From contig OZ014415.1 in the NCBI GenBank assembly GCA_963965975.1, positions 4,655,001 through 4,719,000 of the forward strand: DNA of 64,000 nucleotides, in the 5' to 3' direction. Under the pieces are notes generated by a model, which had not been told where the DNA came from, made no database searches, and saw nothing but the letters and a program-made list of their open reading frames with translations. The stretch comes from Xestospongia bergquistia. Its lineage: Eukaryota; Porifera; Demospongiae; Haplosclerida; Petrosiidae. The position numbers and the translations under genes are program-made. Shown one piece after another: positions 1 to 13,856 of this stretch. How positions within the stretch are numbered: the first letter of the stretch is position 1; each line of letters begins with the position of its first letter.

Positions 1-3000
1 TTCTATAATGTCTTTAAGATAAAGACTTTCGAAGGGTTAGACTATTGAGAGATTTTTATAAAGTAAACAGCTCAGTCTATAGGACTTTATGGCACTAACT
101 AAATAAACAGCTATTAACAGTTTATTAAGTTAGTTTGCATTAACGCTCTAAAGTCTTTAAGTTAAAGACTTTAGACGATTTAGACTATTGAGAGTAGTTT
201 ATAAAGTAAACTGCTCAGTCTAAAGGACTTTATGGCACTAACTAAATAAACAGCTATTAACAGTTTAGTAAGTTAGTTTGCATTAACGCTCTAAAGTCTT
301 TAAGATAAAGACTTTAGAAGTTTTAGACTATTGAGATAAAGTAAACTGTTCAGTCCAAAGGACTTTATGGCACTAACTAAATAAACAGCTATTAACAGTT
401 TAGTAAGCTAGTTTACATTAATGCTCTAAAGTCTTTAAGTTAAAAACTTTAGAAGGTTTAGACTATTGAGAGAAGTTTATAAAGTAAATTGCTCAGTCTA
501 AAGGAATTTATGGCACTAACTAAATAAACAGCTATTAACAGTTTAGTAAGTTAGTTTGCATTAATTCTATAATGTCTTTAAGATAAAGACTTTCGAAGGT
601 TTAGACTATTGAGAGATTTTTATAAAGTAAACTGCTCAGTCTAAAGGACTTTGTGGCACTAACTAAATAAACAGCTATTAACAGTTTAGTAAGTTAGTTT
701 GCATTAACGCTCTAAAGTCTTTAAGTTAAAGACTTTAGAAGGTTTAGACTATTGAGAGAAGTTTATAAAGTAAACTGCTCAGTCTAAAGGACTTTATGGC
801 AGTAACTAAATAAACAGCTATTAACAGTTTAGTAAGTTAGTTTGCATTAAAACTCTAAAGTCTTTAAGTTAAAGACTTTAGAAGGTTTAGACTACTGAGA
901 GATGTTTAAAAAGTAAACTGCTCAGTCTAAAGGACATTATGGCACTAACTAAATAAAAAGCTATTAACAGTTTAGTAAGTTAGTTTGCATTAACGCTTTA
1001 AAGTCTTTAAGATAAAGACTTTAGAGAGTTTAGACTATAGAGAGATTTTTATAAAGTAAACTGCTCAGTTTATAGGACTTTTTGGCACTAAGTAAATAAA
1101 CAGCTATTAATAGTTTAGTAAGTTAGTTTGCATTAAAGCTCTAAAGTCTTTAAGTTAAAGACTTTAGAAGGTTTAGAGTATTGAGCGAAGTTTATAAAGT
1201 AAACTGCTCAGTCTAAAGGACTTTATGGCACTAACTAAATAAACAGCTATTAACAGTTTAGTAAGCTAGTTTGCATTAACGCTCTAAAGTCTTTAAGTTA
1301 AAAACTTTAGAAGGTTTAGACTATTGAGAGAAGTTTATAAAGTAAATTGCTCAGTCTAAAGGACTTTATGGCACTAACTAAATAAACAGCTATTAACAGT
1401 TTAGTAAGTTAGTTTGCATTAATGTCTAATGTCTTTAAGATAAAGACTTTCGAAGGTTTGGACTATTGAGAGATTCTTATAAAGTAAACTGCTCAGTTTA
1501 TAGGACTTTATGGCACTAACTAAATAAAGAGGTATTAACAGTTTATTAAGTTAGTTTGCATTAACGCTCTAAAGTCTTTAAGTTAAAGACTTTAGACGGT
1601 TTAGACTATTGAGAGAAGTTTATAAAGTAAACTGCTCAGTCTAAAGGACTTTATGGCACTAAATAAATAAACAGCTATTAACAGTTTAGTAAGTTAGTTT
1701 GCATTAACGCTCTAAAGTCTTTACGATAAAGACTTTAGAAGTTTTAGACTATTGAGATAAAGTAAACTGTTCAGTCAAAAGGACTTTATGGCACTAACTA
1801 AATAAACAGCTATTAACAGTTTAGTAAGCTAGTTTGCATTAATGCTCTAAAGTCTTTAAGTTAAAAACTTTAGAAGGTTTAGACTATTGAGAGAAGTTTA
1901 TAAAGTAAATTGCTCAGTCTAAAGGACTTTATGGCACTAACTAAATAAACAGCTATTAACAGTTTAGTAAGTTAGTTTGCATTAATTCTATAATGTCTTT
2001 AAGATAAAGACTTTCGAAGGGTTAGACTATTGAGAGATTTTTATAAAGTAAAAAGCTCAGTCTATAGGACTTTATGGCACTAACTAAATAAACAGCTATT
2101 AACAGTTTATTAAGTTAGTTTGCATTAACGCTCTAAAGTCTTTAAGTTAAAGACTTTAGACGATTTAGACTATTGAGAGTAGTTTATAAAGTAAACTGCT
2201 CAGTCTAAAGGACTTTATGGCACTAACTAAATAAACAGCTATTAACAGTTTAGTAAGTTAGTTTGCATTAACGCTCTAAAGTCTTTAAGATAAAGACTTT
2301 AGAAGTTTTAGACTATTGAGATAAAGTAAACTGTTCAGTCCAAAGGACTTTATGGCACTAACTAAATAAACAGCTATTAACAGTTTAGTAAGCTAGTTTA
2401 CATTAATGCTCTAAAGTCTTTAAGTTAAAAACTTTAGAAGGTTTAGACTATTGAGAGAAGTTTATAAAGTAAATTGCTCAGTCTAAAGGAATTTATGGCA
2501 CTAACTAAATAAACAGCTATTAACAGTTTAGTAAGTTAGTTTGCATTAATTCTATAATGTCTTTAAGATAAAGACTTTCGAAGGTTTAGACTATTGAGAG
2601 ATTTTTATAAAGTAAACTGCTCAGTCTAAAGGACTTTGTGGCACTAACTAAATAAACAGCTATTAACAGTTTAGTAAGTTAGTTTGCATTAACGCTCTAA
2701 AGTCTTTAAGTTAAAGACTTTAGAAGGTTTAGACTATTGAGAGATGTTTATAAAGTAAACTGCTCAGTCTAAAGGACTTTATGGCAGTAACTAAATAAAC
2801 AGCTATTAACAGTTTAGTAAGTTAGTTTGCATTAAAACTCTAAAGTCTTTAAGTTAAAGACTTTAGAAGGTTTAGACTACTGAGAGATGTTTAAAAAGTA
2901 AACTGCTCAGTCTAAAGGACATTATGGCACTAACTAAATAAAAAGCTATTAACAGTTTAGTAAGTTAGTTTGCATTAACGCTTTAAAGTCTTTAAGATAA

Positions 3001-3105
3001 AGACTTTAGAGAGTTTAGACTATAGAGAGATTTTTATAAGGTAAACTGCTCAGTTTATAGGACTTTTTGGCACTAAGTAAATAAGCAGCTATTAACAGTT
3101 TAGTA
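1..3105. repeat. Higher-order repeat, 1985-bp period
   Basis: Marker monomers recur at a fixed distance. A variant beginning TTCTATAATGTC with TTTCGAAGGGTTAG occurs at 1 and 1986; a sister with TTTCGAAGGTTTAG occurs at 565 and 2550; the monomer with CTTTTTGGCACTAAGTAAAT recurs with the same spacing. The unit is 14 monomers, some shortened by 8 bp. The second copy is followed to about 3105, after which it diverges. This shows recent block amplification rather than single-monomer expansion. Confidence 0.85.
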
Positions 3106-6100
3106 AGTTTGTTTGCATTAACGCTCTAAAGTCTTTAAGTTAAAGACTTTAGAAGGTTTAGACTATTGACAGACGTTTTTAAAGTAAACTGCTCAGTCTA
3201 AAGGACTTTATGGCACTAACTAAACAAACAGCTATTAACAGTTTAGTAAGTTAGTTTGCATTAACGCTCCAAAGTCTTTAAGTTAAAGACTTTAGAAGGT
3301 TTAGACTATTGAGAGAAGTTTATAAAATAAACTGCTCAGTCTAAAGGACTTTATGGCACTAACTAAATAAAGAGCTATTAACAGTTTAGTAAGTTAGTTT
3401 GCATTAACGCTCTAAAGTCTTTAAGTTAAAGACTTTAGAAGGTTCAGACTATTGAGGGAATTTTGTAATGTAAACTGCTCAGTCTAAAGGACTTTATGGC
3501 ACTAACTAAATAAACAGCTATTAACAGTTTAGTAAGTTAGTTTGCATTAACGCTCTAAAGTCTTTAAGTTAAATACTTTAGAAGCTTTAGACTATTGAGA
3601 GAAGTTTATAAAGTAAACTGCTCAGTCTAAAGGACTTTATGGCACTAACTAAATAATCACCTATTAACGGTTTAGTAAGTTTGTTTGCATTAACGCTCTG
3701 AAGTCTTTAAGTTAAAGACTTTAGAAGTTTTAGACTATTGAGAGGAGTTCATAAAGTAAACTTCTCTGTCTAAAGGATTTTATGGCAGTAACTAAATAAA
3801 TAGCTATTAACAGTTTAGTAAGATAGTTTGCATTATCCCTTTAAAGTCTTTAAATTAAAAACTTTAGTGGGTATAGACTATAGATAGAAGTTTATAAAGT
3901 AAACTGCTCAGTCTAATGGACTTTATGGCACTAACTAAGTAAACAGCTATTAACAGTTTAGTAAGTTAGTTTGCATTAACGCTCTAAAGTCTTTAAGATA
4001 AAGACTTTAGAATTTTTAGACTATTGAGATAAAGTAAACTGTTCAGTCAAGAGGACTTTATGGCACTAACTAGATAAACAGCTATTAACAGTTTAGTGAG
4101 CTAGTTTGCATTAACGCTCTAAAGTCTTTAAGTTAAAAACTTTAGAAGGTTTAGACTATTTGGAGAAGTTTATAGAGTAAACTGCTCAGTCTATAGGACT
4201 TTATGGGACTAACTGAATAAACAGCTATTAACAGTTTATTAAGTTAGTTTGCATTAACGCTCTAAAGTCTTTAAGTTAAAGACTTTAGACGGTTTAGACT
4301 ATTGAGAGAAGTTTATAAAGTAAACTGCTCAGTCTAAAGGACTTTATGGCACTAACTAAAGAAACAGCTATTAACAGTTTAGTAAGTTAGTTTGCATTAA
4401 CGCTCTAAAGTCTTTAAGAAAAAGACATTAGAAGTTTTAGACTATTGAGATAAAGTAAACTGTTCAGTCAAAAGGACTTTATGGCACTAAATAAATAAAC
4501 AGCTATTAACAGTTTAGTAAGCTAGTTTGCATTAACGCTCTAAAGTCTTTAAGTTAAAAACTTTAGAAGGGTTAGACTAATGAGAGAAGGTTATAAAGTA
4601 AACTGCACAGTCTAAAGGACTTTATGGCACTAACTAAATAAACAGCTATTAACAGTTTAGTAAGTTAGTTTGCATTAACGCTCTAAAGTCTTTAAGTTAA
4701 AGACTTTAGAATGTTTAGACTATTGAGAGATTTTTATAAAGTAAACCGCTCAGTCTAAAGGACTTTATGGCACTAACTAAATAAACAGCTATTAACAGTT
4801 TAGTAAGTTTGTTTGCATTAACGCTCTAGCCTTTAATATACACACTTTAGAAGGTTTAGACTATTGAGAGAATTTTATAAAGTAAACTGTTCAGTCTAAA
4901 GGACTTTATGGCACTAACTAAATAAACAGCTATTAACAGTTTAGTAAGTTAGTTTGCATTAACACTCTAAAGTCTTTAAGTTAAAGACTTTAGATGGTTT
5001 ACACTAATGAGAGAAGGTTATAAAGTAAACTGCACAGTCTAAAGGACTTTATGGCACTAACTAAAAAGCTATTAACAGTTTAGTAAGTTAGTTTGCATGA
5101 ACGCTCTAAAGTCTTTAAGTTAAAGACTTTAGAATATTTAGACTATTGAGAGATTTTTATAAAGTAAACTGCTCAGTCTAAGGGACTTTATGGTACTAAC
5201 TAAATAAACAGTTATTAACAGTTTAGTAAGTTAGTTTGCATCAACGCTCTAGTCTTTAATATACACACCTTAGAAGGTTTAGACTATTGAGAGAATTTTA
5301 TAAAGTAAACTGTTCAGTCTAAAGGACTTTATGGCACTAACTAAATAAACAGCTATTAACAGTTTAGTAAGTTAGTTTGCATTAACGCTCCAAAGTGTTT
5401 AAGATAAAGTCTTTAGAAGGTTTAGACTATTGAGAGAAATTTATAAAGTAAACTGCTCAGTCTAAAGGACTTTATCGCACTAACTAAATAAACAGCTATT
5501 AACAGTTTAGTAAGTTAGTTTGCATTAACGCTCTAAAGTCTTTAAGTTAAAGACTTCAGTTAGTTTAGACTATTGAGAGAAGTTTATAAAGTAAACTGCT
5601 CAGTCTAAAGGACTTTATGGCACTAACTAAATAAACAGCTATTAACAGTTTAGTAAGTTAGTTTGCATTAACGCTCTAAAGTCTTTAAGTTAAAGACTTT
5701 AGAAGGTTTAGACTATTGAGAGAAGTTTATAAAGTAAACTTCTCAGTTTAAAGGACTTTATGGCGCAAACTAATTAAACAGCTATTAACAGCTTTGTAAG
5801 TTAGTTTGCATTAACGCTCTAAAGTGTTCAAGTTAAAGACTTTAGAAGGTTTAGACTGTTGAGAGAAGTTTGTAAAGTAAACTGCTCAGTCTAAAGGACT
5901 TTGTGGCACTAAGTAAATAAACCGCTATTAACAGTTTAGTAAGTTAGTTTGCATTAACGCTCTAAAGCCTTTAAGTTAAAGACTTTAGAAGGTTTAGACT
6001 ATTGAGAGAAGTTTATAAAATAAACTGCTCAGTCTGAAGGACTTTATGGCACTAACTAAATAAAGAGCTATTAACAGTTTAGTAAGTTTGTTTGCATTAA

Positions 6101-9100
6101 CGCTCTAAAGTCTTTAAGTTAAAGACTTTAGTAAGTTTACACTAGTGGGACAAGTTTATAAAGTAAACTGTTCAGTCTAAAGGACTTTATGGCACTAACT
6201 AAAGAAACAGCTATTAACAGTTTAGTAAATTAGTTTGCATTAACGCTCTAAAGTCTTTAAGTTAAAGACTTTAGAAGGTTTAGACTATTGAGAGAAGTTT
6301 AAAAAGTTAACTGCTCAGTCTAAAGGACTTTATGGCACTAACTAAATAAACAGCTATTAACAATTTAGTAAGTTAGTTTGCATTAACGCTCTAAAGTCTT
6401 TAAGTGAAACACTTTAGAGAGTTTAGACTATTGAGAGATTTTTATACAGTAAACTGCTCAGTTTATAGGACTTTATGGCACTAACTAAATAAGCAGCTAT
6501 TAACAGATTAGTAAGTTAGTTTGCATTAACGCTCTAAAGTCCTTAAGATAAAGACTTTAGAAGGTTTAGTCTATTGAGAGACGTTTATAAAGTAAACTGC
6601 TCAGTCTAAAGGACTTTATGGCACTAACTAAATAAACAGCTATTAACAGTTTAGAAAGTTCTTTGCATTAACGCTCTAAAGTCTTTAAGATAAAGACTTT
6701 AGAATTTTTAGACTATTTAGATAAAATAAACTGTTCAGTCAAGAGGACTTTATGCCACTAACTATATAAACAGCTATTAACAGTTTAGTAAGCTAGTTTG
6801 CATTAACGCTCTAAAGTCTTTAAGTTAAAAACTTTAGAAGGTTTAGACTATTGGGAGAAGTTTATAAAGTAAATTGCTCAGTCTAAAGGACTTTATGGCA
6901 CTAACTAAATAAACAGCTATTAACAGTTTAGTAAGTTAGTTTGCATTAATGCTCTAATGTCTTTAAGATAAAGACTTCCGAAGGTTTAGACTATTGAGAG
7001 ATTTTTATAAAGTAAACTGCTCTGTCTATAGGACTTTATGGGACTAACTAAATAAACAGCTATTAACAGTTTATTAAGTTAGTTAGCATTAACGCTCTAA
7101 AGTCTTTAAGATAAAGACATTAGAAGTTTTAGACTATTGAGATAAAGTAAACTGTTCAGTCAAAAGGACTTTATGGCACTAACTAAATAAACAGCTATTA
7201 ACAGTTTAGTAAGTTAGTTTGCATTAATGCTCTAATGTCTTTAAGATAAAGACTTTAGAAGGTTTTACTAACGAGAGAAGGTTATAAAGTAAACTGCACA
7301 GTCTAAACGACATTATGGCACTAACTAAATAAACAGCTATTAACAGTTTAGTAAGTTAGTTTGCATGAACGCTCTAAAGTCTTTAATATACACACTTTAG
7401 AAGGTTTAGACTATTGAGGGAATTTTATAAAGTAAACTGCTCAGTCTAAAGGACTTTATGGCACAAACTAAATACACAGCTATTAACAGTTTAGTAAGTT
7501 AGTTTGCATTAATGCTCTAAAGCCTTTAAGTTAAAGACTTTAGAAGGTTTAGACTATTGAGAGATGTTTATAAAATAAACTGCTCAGTCTGAAGGACTTT
7601 ATGGTACTAACTAAATAAGGAGCTATTAGCAGTTTAGTAAGTTTGTTTGCATTAACGCTCTAAAGTCTTTAAGTTAAAGACTTTAGTAGGTTTACACTAG
7701 TGAGACAAGTTTATAAAGTAAACTGTTCAGTCTAAAGGACTTTATGGCACTAACTAAATAAACAGCTATTAACAGTTTAGTAAGTTAGTTTGCATTAATG
7801 CTCTAAATTCTTTAAGTTAAAGACTTTAGAAGGTTTAGACTATTGACACAAGTTTAAAAAGTAAACTGCTCAGTCTAAAGGACTTTATGGCACTAACTAA
7901 ATAAACAGCTATTAAAATTTAGTAAGTTTGTTTGCATGAACGCTCTAAAGTCTTTAAGTTAAACACTTTAGAGAGTTTAGACTATTGAGAGATTTTTACA
8001 AAGTAAACTGCTCAGTTTATAGGACTTTATGGCACTAACTAAATAAGCAGCCATTAACAGATTAGTAAGTTAGTTTGCAATAATGCTCTAAAGTCATTAA
8101 GTTAAAGACTTTAGAAGGTTTAGACTATTGAGAGACGTTTATAATGTCAACTGCTCAGTCTAAAGGACTTTATGGCACTAACTAAATAAACAGCAATTAA
8201 CTCTTTAGTAAGTTAGTTTGCATTAACGCTCTAAAGTCTTTAACTTAAAGACTTTAGAATCTTTAGGCTATTGAAAGAAGTTTATAAAGTAAACTGCTCA
8301 GTCTAAAAGACTTTATGTCACTAACGAAATAAAGAGCTATTAACAGTTTAGGAAGTTAGTTTGCATTAACGCTCTAAAGTCTTTAAGTTAAAGACTTTAG
8401 AAGGTTTAGACTATTGAGAGAAGTTTATAAAGTAAACTGCTCAGTCTAAAGGACTTTACGGCACTAACTAAATAAACAGCTATTAACAGTTTAGTAAGTT
8501 AGTTTGCATTAACGCTCTAAAGTCTTTAAGTTAAAGACCTTAGAAGGCTTAGACTATTGAGAGAAGTTTATAAAATAAACTGCTCAGTCTAAAGGACTTT
8601 ATGGCACTAACTAAATAAACAGCTATTAACAGTTGAGTAAGATTGTCTGCATTAACGCGCTAAAGTCTTTAAGTTAATGACTTTAGAAGGTTTAGACTAT
8701 TTAGAGAAGGTTATAAAGTAAACAGCTCAGTCTAAAGGACTTTATATCACTAACTAAATAAACAGCTAATAACAGTTTAGTAAGTTAGTTTGCATTAACG
8801 CTCTAAAGTATGTAAGTTAAAGACTTTAGAAGGTTTAGACTATTTAGAGAAGGTTATAAAGTAAACAGCTCAGTCTAAAGGACTTTATATCACTAACTAA
8901 ATGAACAGCTAATAACAGTTCAGTAAGTTAGTTTGCATTAACGCTCTAAAGTATGTAAGTTAAAGACTTTAGAAGGTTTCAACTATTGACAGAAGTTTAT
9001 AAAGTAAACTGCTCAGTCTAAATGACTTTATGGCAGTAACTAAATAAACAGCAATTAACAGTTTAGTAAGTTAGTTTGCATTAACGCTCTAAGGTCTTTA

Positions 9101-12100
9101 AGTTAAAGACTTCAGTAGGTTTAGACTATTGAGAGATGTTCATAAAGTAAACTGCTCAGTCTAAAGGACTTTATGGCACTAACAAAATAAACAGCTATTA
9201 ACAGTTTAGTAAGTTAGTCTGCATTAACGCTCTAAAGTCTTTAAGTTAAAGACTTTAGAAGATTTAGACTATTGAGACAAGTTTATAATGTAAACTGCTC
9301 AGTCTAAAGGACTTTATATCACTAACTAAATGAACAGCTATTAACAGTTTAGTAAGTTAGTTTGCATTAACGCTCTAAAGTCTCTATGTTAAAGACTTTA
9401 TAAGGTTTAGACTAATCAGAGAATTTCATATAGTAAACTGCTCAGTATAAAGGACTTTATGGCACTAACTAAATAAACAGCTATTAACAGTTTAGAAAGT
9501 TTGTTTGCATTAACGCTCTAAAGTCTTTAAGTTAAAGACTTTAGAATGTTTACACTATTGAGAGAAGTTTATAAAGTAAACTGCTCAGTCTAAAGGACTT
9601 TATGGCACTAACTAAATAAACAGCTATTAACAGTTTAGTAAGTTAGTTTGCATTAACACTCTAATGTCTTTAAGTTAAAGACTTTAGAAGGTTTAGAATA
9701 TTGAGAGAAGTTTAAAAAGTAAACTGCTCAGTCTAAAGGACTTTATGGCACTAACTAAACAAACAGCTATTAACAGTTTAGTAAGTTAGTTTGCATTAAC
9801 GCTCTAAAGTCTGTAAGTTAAAGACTTTAGAGAGTTTAGACTATCGAGAGATTTTTATAAAGTAAACTGCTCAGTTTATAGGACTTTTTGGCACTAACTA
9901 ATTTAGCAGCTATTAACAGCTTAGTAAGTTAGTTTGCAATAACGCTCTAAAGTCTTTAAGTTAAAGACTTTAGAAGGTTGAGACTATCAAGAGACGTTTA
10001 TAAAGTAAACCGCTCAGTCTAAAGGTCTTTTTGGCACAAACTAAAGAAAGAGCTATTAATAGTTTAGTAAGTTAGTTTGCATTAACACTCTAAACTCTTT
10101 AAGTTAAAGACTTTAGAAGGTTTAGACTATTGAGAGAAGTTTATAAAGTAAACTGCTCAGTCTAAAGGACTTTATGGCGCTAACTAAATAAACCGCTTTT
10201 CACAGTTTAGTAAGTTAGTATGCATTAACGCTCTAAAGTCTTTAAAATAAAGACTTTAGTAGGTTAGACTATTGAGAGAAATTTATAAAGTAAACTGCTC
10301 AGTCTAAAGGACTTTATGCACTAACTAAATAAACAGGTATTAACAGTTTAGTAAGTTAGTATGCATTAACGCTCTAAAGTCTTTATGTTAAAGACTTTAG
10401 TAGGTTTAGACGATTGAGAGAAGTTTACAAAGTAAACTGCTCAGTCTAAAGGACTTTATGGCACTAACTAAATAAACAGCTATTAACAGTTTAGTAAGTT
10501 AGTTTGCATTAACTCTCTAAAGTCTTTAAGTTAAAGACTTTAGAAGGTTTAGACTATAGATAGAAGTTTATAAAGTAAACTGCTCAGTCTAAAGGACTTT
10601 ATGGCACTAACTAAACAAACAGCTATTAACAGTTTAGTAAGTTAGTTTGCATTAACAATCTAAAGTCTTTAAGTTAAAGACTTTAGAAGGTTTAGACTAT
10701 TGAGAGAAGTTTATAAAGTAAACTGCTCAGTCTAAAGGACTTCATGGGGCAAACTAATTAAACAGCTATTAACAGCTTAGGAAGTTAGTTTGCATTAAAG
10801 CTCTAAAGTCTTTAAGTTAAAGACTTTAGAAGGTTTAGACTGTTGAGAGAAGTTTATAAAGTAAACTGCTCAGTCTAAAGGACTTTATGGCACTAACTAA
10901 ATAAACAGCTATTAACAGTTTAGTAAGTTAGTCTACATTAACGCTCTAAAGTCTTTAAGTTATAGACTTTAGAAGGTTTAGACTATAGAGAGAAGTAAGT
11001 TAAAGACTTTAGAAGTTTAGACTATTGAGAGAAGTTTATAAAGTAAACTGCTCAGTCTAAAGGACTTTATGGCACTAACTAAATAAAAAGCTATTAACAG
11101 TTTAGTAAGTTAGTTTGCATTAACGCTCTAAAGTCTTTAAGTTAAAGACTTTAGAAGGTTTAGACTATTCAGAGTTTATAAAGTAAACTGCTCAGTCTAA
11201 AAGACGTTATGGCACTTACTAAATAAACAGCTATTAACAGTTTAGCAAGTTGGTTTCCATTAACGCTCTAAAGTCTTTAAGTTTAAGACTTTAGAAGGTT
11301 TAGACTATTGAGAGAAGTTTATAAAATAAACTGCTTAGTCTAAAGGACTTTATGGCACTAACTAAATAAACAGCTATTAACAGTTTAGTAAGTTAGTTTG
11401 CATTAACGCTCTAAAGTCTTTAAGTTGAAGACTTTGGAAGGTTTAGACTATTGAGAGAAGTTTATAAAATAAACTGCTCAGTCTAAAGGACTTTATGGCA
11501 CTAACTAAATAAACAGCTATTAACAGTTAAGTAAGATTGTCTGCATTAACGCTATAAAGTCTTTAAGTTAAAGACTTTAGAAGGTTTAAACTATTGAGAG
11601 TATTTTATAAAGTAAACTGCTCAGTCTAAAGGGCTTTATATCACTAATTAAGTGAACAGTTATTAACAGTTTTGTAAGTTAGTTTGCATTGACGCTCTAA
11701 AGTCTTTAAGTTAAGGACTTTCGAAGGTTTAGACTAATCAGAGAATTTCATAAAGTAAACTGCTCAGTCTAAAGATCTTTATGGCACTAACTAAATAAAC
11801 AGCTATTAACAGTTTAGTAAGTTAGTTTGCATTAACGCTCTAAAGACTTTAAGTTAAAGACTTTAGAAGGTTTAGACTATTGAGAGACGTTTAGAAAGTA
11901 AACTGCTCAGTTTAAAGGACTTTATGGCACTAACTAAATAAACAGCTATTAACAGTTTAGTAAGTTAGTTTGCATTAAGGCTCTAAAGTCTTTAAGTTAA
12001 AGACTTTAGAGAGTTTAGACTATTGAGTGATTTTTATAAAGTAAACTGCTCAGTTTATAGGACTTTTTGGCACTAACTAAATAAGCAGCTATTTACAGTT

Positions 12101-13852
12101 TAGTAAGTTAGTTTGCATTAACGCTCTAAAGTCATTAAGTTAAAGACTTTAGAAGCTTTAGACTATTGAGAGACGTTTATAGAGTATACGGGCCAGTCTA
12201 AAGGACTTCATGGCACTAACTAAATAAACAGCTATTAACAGTTTAGTAAGTTAGTTTGCGTTAACGCTCTAAAGTCTTTAAGTTAAAGACTTTAGAAGGT
12301 TTAGACTATTCAGAGTTTATAAAGTAAACTGCTCAGTCTGAAAGACTTTATGGCACTAACTAAATAAACAGCTATTAAGAGTTTAGCAAGTTAGTTTCCA
12401 TTAACGCTCTAAAGTCTTTAAGTTAAAGACTTTACAAGGTTTAGACTATTGAGAGAAGTTTATAAAGTAAACTGCTCAGTCTAAACGACTTTATGGCACT
12501 AACTAAATAAACAGCTATTAACAGTTTAGTAAGTTAGTTTGCATTAACGCTCTAAAGTCTTTAAGTTAAAGACATTAGAAGGTTTAGACTATTGAGAGAA
12601 GTTTATAAAATAAACTGCTCAGTCTAAAGGACTTTATGGCACTAACTAAATAAACAGCTATTAACACTTTAGTAAGATTGTCTGCATTAACGCTCTAAAG
12701 TCTTTAAGTTAAAGACTTTAGAAGGTTTAGACTATTGAGAGTATTTTATAAAGTAAACTGCTCAGTCTAAAGGACTTTATATCACTAATTAAGTGAACAG
12801 TTATTAACAGTTTAGTAAGTTAGTTTGCATTGACGCTCTAAAGTCTTTAAGTTAAGGACTTTAGAAGGTTTAGACTAATCAGAGAATTTCCTAAAGTAAA
12901 CTGCTCAGTCTAAAGATCTTTATGGCACTAACTAAATAAACAGCTATTAACAGTTTAGTAAGTTAGTTTGCATTAACGCTCTAAAGTCTTTAAGTTAAAG
13001 ACTTTAGAAGGTTTAGACTATTGAGAGACGTTTAGAAAGTAAACTGCTCAGTCTAAAGGACTTTATGGCACTAACTAAATAAACAGCTATTAACAGTTTC
13101 GTAAGTTAGTTTGCATTAACGCTCTAAAGTCTTTAAGTTAAAGACTTTAGAGAGTTTAGACTATTGAGTGATTTTTATAATGTAAACTGCTCAGTTTATA
13201 GGACTTTTTGGCACTAACTAAATAAACAGCTATTAAGAGTTTAGCAAGTTAGTTTCCATTAACGCTCTAAAGTCTTTAAGTTAAAGACTTTACAAGGTTT
13301 AGACTATTGAGAGAAGTTTATAAAGTAAACTGCTCAGTCTAAACGACTTTATGGCACTAACTAAATAAACAGCTATTAACAGTTTAGTAAGTTAGTTTGC
13401 ATTAACGCTCTAAAGTCTTTAAGTTAAAGACTTTAGAAGGTTTAGACTAATGAGAGATGTTTATAAAGTAAACTGCTCAGTCTAAAGGACTTTATGGCAC
13501 TAACGAAATAAACAGCTATTAACAGTTTAGTAAGTTAGCTTGCATTAACGCTCTTAAGTCTTTAAGTTAAAGACTTTAGAACGTTTAGACTATTGAGAGA
13601 AGTTTATAAAATAAACTGCTCAGTCTAAAGGACTTTATGGCACTAACTAAATAAACAGCTATTAACAGTTTAGTAAGATTGTCTGTATTAACGCTCTAAA
13701 GTCTTTACGTTAAGGACTTTAGAAGCTTTAGACTTTTGAGTGAAATTTATAAAGTAGACTGCTCAGTCTAAAGGACTTTATATCACTAATTAAATGAACA
13801 GCTATTTACAGTTTAGTAAGTTAGTTTGCATTAACGCTCTAAAGTCTTTAAG
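1..13852. repeat. Satellite array, block A (143-bp monomer)
   Basis: Head-to-tail tandem repeat. The recurring start GCTCTAAAGTC falls at 145 and 288 (spacing 143); monomers carrying an 8-bp deletion next to TTGAGATAAAG give 135. The monomer is a chain of three imperfect palindromes. Hairpin 1 has 13-nt arms (CTAAAGTCTTTAA and its complement) around one base. Hairpin 2 pairs TTTAGACT with AGTCTAAA and encloses a second stem, AGTTTA/TAAACT. Hairpin 3 pairs ACTAACT..TAAACAG with CAGTTTAGTAAGTTAGT. Stops fall in all six frames and there is no open frame of any length. No CENP-B-box-like CGGG core is seen in the consensus. A centromeric or pericentromeric role is possible but not shown. The block ends at the TTAA used by a piggyBac insertion. 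Confidence 0.97.
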
Positions 13853-13856
13853 TTAA

